Assembly: GCA_029204225.1 (NCBI GenBank)
Contig: CM055094.1
Location: 5,718,063 to 5,782,062, forward strand
Length of the DNA stretch: 64,000 nt
Direction of reading: 5' to 3'
Origin: Diphasiastrum complanatum
Lineage: Eukaryota; Streptophyta; Lycopodiopsida; Lycopodiales; Lycopodiaceae
Every line of letters begins with the position of its first letter. Within the stretch, counting starts at the first letter, position 1. The position numbers and the translations under genes are program-made. Below, piece by piece: positions 59,866-64,000 of this stretch. Under the pieces are notes generated by a model that was given only the letters and a program-made list of their open reading frames with translations, was not told where the DNA came from and did no database searches.

Positions 59866-62800
59866 ACCACATTTAGATCCTTATCCAAATTATTTTTAAG
59901 TTAACCAATAAATCTCCACAGAAAGGTCCGTTAACTCTGCAAGTATCTGTGTCAACAATACTTGATCATATGCTTCTGTTCACCGATTGGTTAAGTGCAC
60001 CAATTAACCCTAGTAACCAAGAATACACAATAGATTCATACAAGATTAATTGTGCACATATCTGAATAATCTCATTATGACCTAGTACATAAATACATTC
60101 TTATCTGGCAGATTCCTCCAAAATCCACATAGGTTACTCACATATCTCATTGAGAATCTTGTAACCCAACTACAAAAGAATTTATATTTCTCATGAGTAA
60201 ATAAAATATTTGAAAAATCTTTGAGACGAATAATATTTGCTCTCCGCAGTTATTCAATCCAACTTACCTCTAATAACATAATTTCTTCCACTCAATCAAC
60301 CCTTCCATGATTTTAGTACTCAACTAAGATTAGGTTGATCTAATACAGACATTCCAAACTTAAATTCTGATCAAACTTACTCCTATTTCAGTTAAAATGG
60401 ATTTAGTAACTTTTGACCTTTCATTGTACTACTTATAGATAAGGGTTCAAATTTCAAACATGTTCGAGTTCCAGATTGTTCCACACAATTCCTAGAGAAT
60501 TTCTCTTATTTGAAAAGTTCCAATTTGATATCACACTCTGAATCTATCCGAAATTACTTTCAGAACAATCTCATTTCTATACCACAACTGGTTCTCTTCC
60601 AAAACTATGCAAGCAACAGATCCCCAGATAGATTTTTATGCCATCACTTCACCTCTCCTTTTAAAGAAATAATCGATTACTATAAAAGTTAACTGGAAAG
60701 ATGATATATGAAAATATCTAAATCAATGAAAAGTCATTAATAAGTGTCTTCCTTAGAAAAGGACCCACTCTATTAAAATTAGAATTCTTCCTTCAAATAT
60801 TTTTAACCCAAGTGATAGTATCTATCATTCCACTGAAATATATTCATGCAATAGATCTAGGTCTAAGAAATTGAAACACTTTGACCTTAGAATTTATCTA
60901 TATTTCAAGTCTATTCACACAAGAAGTAATTCATATGATATAATAGTCTTTGAGAAGAATAACTTCATGTTAGAAAGAATCATATAAACCAGTCAGTTGT
61001 CTAATATTCGAGAAATCACTAAGAAGTAAAGGATTTAATTAAATATGTGAGAAATAGATTTGAGGGTTTCCGATTTTGTAAATAGTGAGATGCCTATTTG
61101 GGATTAATCCTCAAAATTTTCTAAAATACCCCACAATTAATCAATGGTCTTCTTTTTCCCTTATCACAACTAGGTACAAAAATACGCCATTGATAATTAG
61201 ATCTTTACAGTCCTAGAATTTTCTTTCTTAAATTACTGATGTCCCAAACCACCAGCTCTTCCTTATAGAAAATCCTTAACAGCCTTTTCTGATAATCTAG
61301 AGATCCAACATTTTCCTAGCACACTTACTACCTTTGATGTCTACTCTTCTTCCCCCCTTAGGATTTTCAGTCCCTTGAAAATCTATTTCAGCTAAGGCAC
61401 TAAGATGTACAAACATTAGTAAATGTAAAAAGTAAATTATTGTAGGAAAAAGTCTGAAACAATTTCATTTATATCCTATACCTGGGTTGAATTTCTGATA
61501 AACAAAAATCATACACTAGTATGAAAAACAATACTAATACCGACCTTTTGCATATAATTCACCATAGGATTTAGCTAGGAAATGAAATTAGTTTTTTTTT
61601 TTTTTTTTTACTTTTGATCAGTTCCTATCAATTACAATTTTTCCAATAAAATTGGACTATTTGTTTTTATTGACTAGTTTGGCATTACTCCGTCAATATT
61701 AACAAAAACTATCAAACCTCAGAATATGAAATTACATGAATGGAAATCCTACCAATAGGATTTCAAACTCGTAAACTGTATCCAAACATGATTTTACAAC
61801 TTGGATAAAGAGTTTTGTCACCACTCATTCTATCTAGCCATTTCATATTGTTTGATAGTTAATTCAATTTTAACAAATATTTTGCACAAATGTTCACTTG
61901 ACTCATTTCTAATAATTAGTATCAACTAGGAATATATCAGACAAGTAACCGATTTCAAATTTTAACCAAGCTTGAAATTCAACCGAAAAGGAAAAAATTC
62001 AATTTTAACTTTCAACCTGGAAGTACCCTATTCCAAAAGTTAAAATGTCATACAGTAAAAACTGTTGGCAAATTCCATGTACCAGAGTACAATGTTTTTG
62101 TTGTTCCTTCTGTCAATTTTAAATTATCTATAAGTAAAAAATAATTTAGCCTTGGTGAAAATATTGTGACTATTACTAATTGAAAATCTCAGTTTAGTCA
62201 ATTCACTAATCTAAACTGATTGCATACATAGCAAAAAAATGACCAAAATTTCACTTTTTTAGAAAAACTCAATTTTTGGTTCAATTTATGTATTTCAATT
62301 TTTTTTTGACAAAACTACCGTTAGTACAAAAGGCAATCAAAATCAAAATCAAAAAATTAAAATATTGGTTGATTCCCTAATGTCACTAAACCAATGTCCA
62401 ACTGGCATGCAAAGCACACTACATCAGTCACAAAATGTCATTATGAAATTTTTTTCGTAAATTTCAGTTTTACGGAATTCGTCAACCAATATCCCCGATA
62501 TGTGACCATACCGTCAGAGCACATGCGTATGACCACTCAAATTGACTATAAATCCCTCATGCATGTCAGAATCACACTCTGGAACAACATGCAATCAATC
62601 CATGCAAGCACAATACCAAGAAGTAGGGAAAAGACTAGCATGCAATCCGAATAATTATAAATTTTGCCAATTTTGCTCACAAAACTGCCAAAATTTTAAA
62701 TAACCTTAACTTTGGCTACAATGCCCCAAATTAGGCACTATAAAGCACAATACATAGGAGACCAAGTGATCGATATGCTTGCCACATCAGCCTTCCACCT

Positions 62801-62999
62801 AGGCTTCACATGTGTGAGCATAGAGCAGTCCAAATTCTATAGTAGGGCGCACTTCTAGTAGGGCATATGATCCAAAATCATGCAAACACCTCCCCAATCC
62901 CAAAAGTGATGTTACCAATAGTCTTAAATGGTTTATTAGACTTCCGTGAAGCATTCATATAGGTCCTAAGAAGCAGTATGGATTGAGAACGAAGATTTC
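59866..62999. other. AT-rich unidentified DNA
   Basis: About 3.1 kb without domains. A CTTCTTCCCCCCTTA block (61346-61360) resembles the minus-strand gypsy polypurine tract at 55567-55580, so part may be old gypsy sequence. TTCACATGTGTGAG at about 62807 resembles the LTR motif at 29-30 kb. A run of 17 T occurs near 61593. Confidence 0.45.
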
Positions 63000-63856
63000 T
63001 TGGTTTGTAGAAGTCAAAATAGCTTCAAACTTAAATCTAATAAGAGGTTTTGTGCGTAGTATAGTGGTAGATTGGTCGTCCACCTTCTAAAAATGAAAAC
63101 ATAAATGAAAAGGAGCACCAAGGCTTTCCAACTGGTGCACGAAATGGAAACTAATGAAGGTGTGGCTAAGGCGGTACCCAACTAGCCACTACTTGGAAAA
63201 TAAATAAACTTGCCAAGGCTTACCCAACAAGCAAGGATCAACAATAAACTAGGTCTGCTAAGGCTTCCCAACTAGCAAATCGTAAAAGTAATACTAACTC
63301 CCAAAGAGAAATGAAAGATATAAATTGTGGCTAATTAAGCAATAAACAATACAAAGCATGCCACAATTAAAAGCCAATGAAAAGGAGGCAAGAGGAGGCC
63401 CAAGCACCTGTCCTCAAGCTATGCACCTTCCCAAAGGGAACACAATAAAATCGCAAGATAATATCAGAAAGCAATTTGTCACAATCTCAAAGTGTTGTGT
63501 ACATGAGAAATACCTTTCCTCTTATAGCAAGGAGGGCCTTCCATAAACATCCACTAGCTTATGGGATTAGTTTTAAACTAGCCATTCTAAGGCTTCTAAA
63601 AACTTCTAACTTAGAACTTTAGGAGTTTCTAACTTGGAACTTAAGATAACTTAGAATCTTTCTAAGCTTAAGTTTTTTAAGTCTAAGTTTAAGTTATTTT
63701 AATATTTTTAGGCTTCTACCCATGGACTTACAAAACACATGCCATAGTAGAAGTTTACTAGCAAATACTCTTACGTGGGCTTACAATATACATGCCACAG
63801 GGTTTTATTTCTTTTTTTTTTTTATATTTTTCACTGTGTTTGCACAGTTGCTAACA
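63000..63856 (-). mobile_element. Inverted LTR of the 56-59.9 kb family
   Basis: The reverse complement begins TGTTAGCAACTG at 63856 and follows the LTR at 55993, including GGCATGTGT..TAAGTCCATGGGTAGAA and ACTATACTACGCAC. The right flank on the minus strand, AGGAGGGGGATAA (63857-63869), is the polypurine tract, so this is a 3' LTR. The element body continues right of the window. The left edge is approximate. Confidence 0.85.
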
Positions 63857-64000
63857 TTATCCCCCTCCTTATTAGATTGGTGATCCCACACCAATCTAAG
63901 CTTTTTCGTCCCAGATCTTTTGAGCTTCCTGGAGACGAGACTGTTTTTGTCGAGATCGATAGATCTTGTTGCTGATGCTCTCCATCATCTACTAGCATAA

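Noticed and set aside
63775-63975. 66-residue + strand frame at the right edge
   Set aside because: It crosses an LTR start and polypurine tract of a minus-strand element; antisense shadow.

Overview
This window is plant nuclear DNA. It holds two recognisable host genes, both with canonical GT-AG introns, embedded in dense and mostly broken retrotransposon sequence: one LINE, at least seven Ty1-copia pieces, about eight Ty3-gypsy pieces or LTRs, and a small DNA-transposon-like insert. Multi-kilobase introns packed with repeats and long GA/TC microsatellites suggest a seed plant with a large, repeat-rich genome. The species cannot be named from this sequence.

The left part (about 1-17,780) is the downstream part of a MOB1 (MOB kinase activator-like 1) gene on the + strand. 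Four coding exons (5488-5581, 9292-9425, 16310-16473, 17705-17779) encode the last 155 residues, including both halves of the zinc site. The exons for the first ~60 residues are not seen and presumably lie left of the window. If so, the LINE at 1-4240 and all gypsy debris to 15.1 kb sit inside MOB1 introns. The last intron carries a long, nearly perfect inverted repeat (17,235-17,403). A chromovirus copy in the second visible intron is itself interrupted by a ~460-bp hAT-like miniature element with an 8-bp target-site duplication.

The middle part (about 20.7-36.9 kb) is a nest of copia elements in both orientations. It includes a head-to-head inverted pair (21.2-23.35 kb), a 189-bp GA tract, a minus-strand copia split by a foreign LTR with an intact primer-binding site (28.7-30.15 kb), and the longest copia copy (31.2-36.35 kb) with its 3' LTR.

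The second host gene is a minus-strand receptor-like cytoplasmic kinase of the PTI1-like At3g15890 type (37,962-43,976). Its four exons join into an intact 367-residue frame with all kinase motifs. Its third intron boundary region carries an apparently identical 739-bp tandem duplication. This places a second copy of the exon-3 acceptor and the first 27 codons of exon 3 in the preceding intron, ending in an in-frame stop at the junction: a candidate decoy or poison exon.

The right part (about 47-64 kb) is LTR-retrotransposon territory. It holds a copia element with both LTRs (48,149-51,419), a gypsy gag with several zinc knuckles (53.4-55.1 kb), a minus-strand gypsy LTR (55,126-55,567), and an LTR element with gag but no recognisable polymerase (55,993-59,865) whose leader has tandem hairpin-forming repeats. 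A further inverted copy of that element's LTR lies at about 63.0-63.86 kb. Stretches of about 17.8-20.6, 44.9-47.2 and 59.9-63.0 kb show nothing I can identify. No tRNA, rRNA or CRISPR feature was seen.
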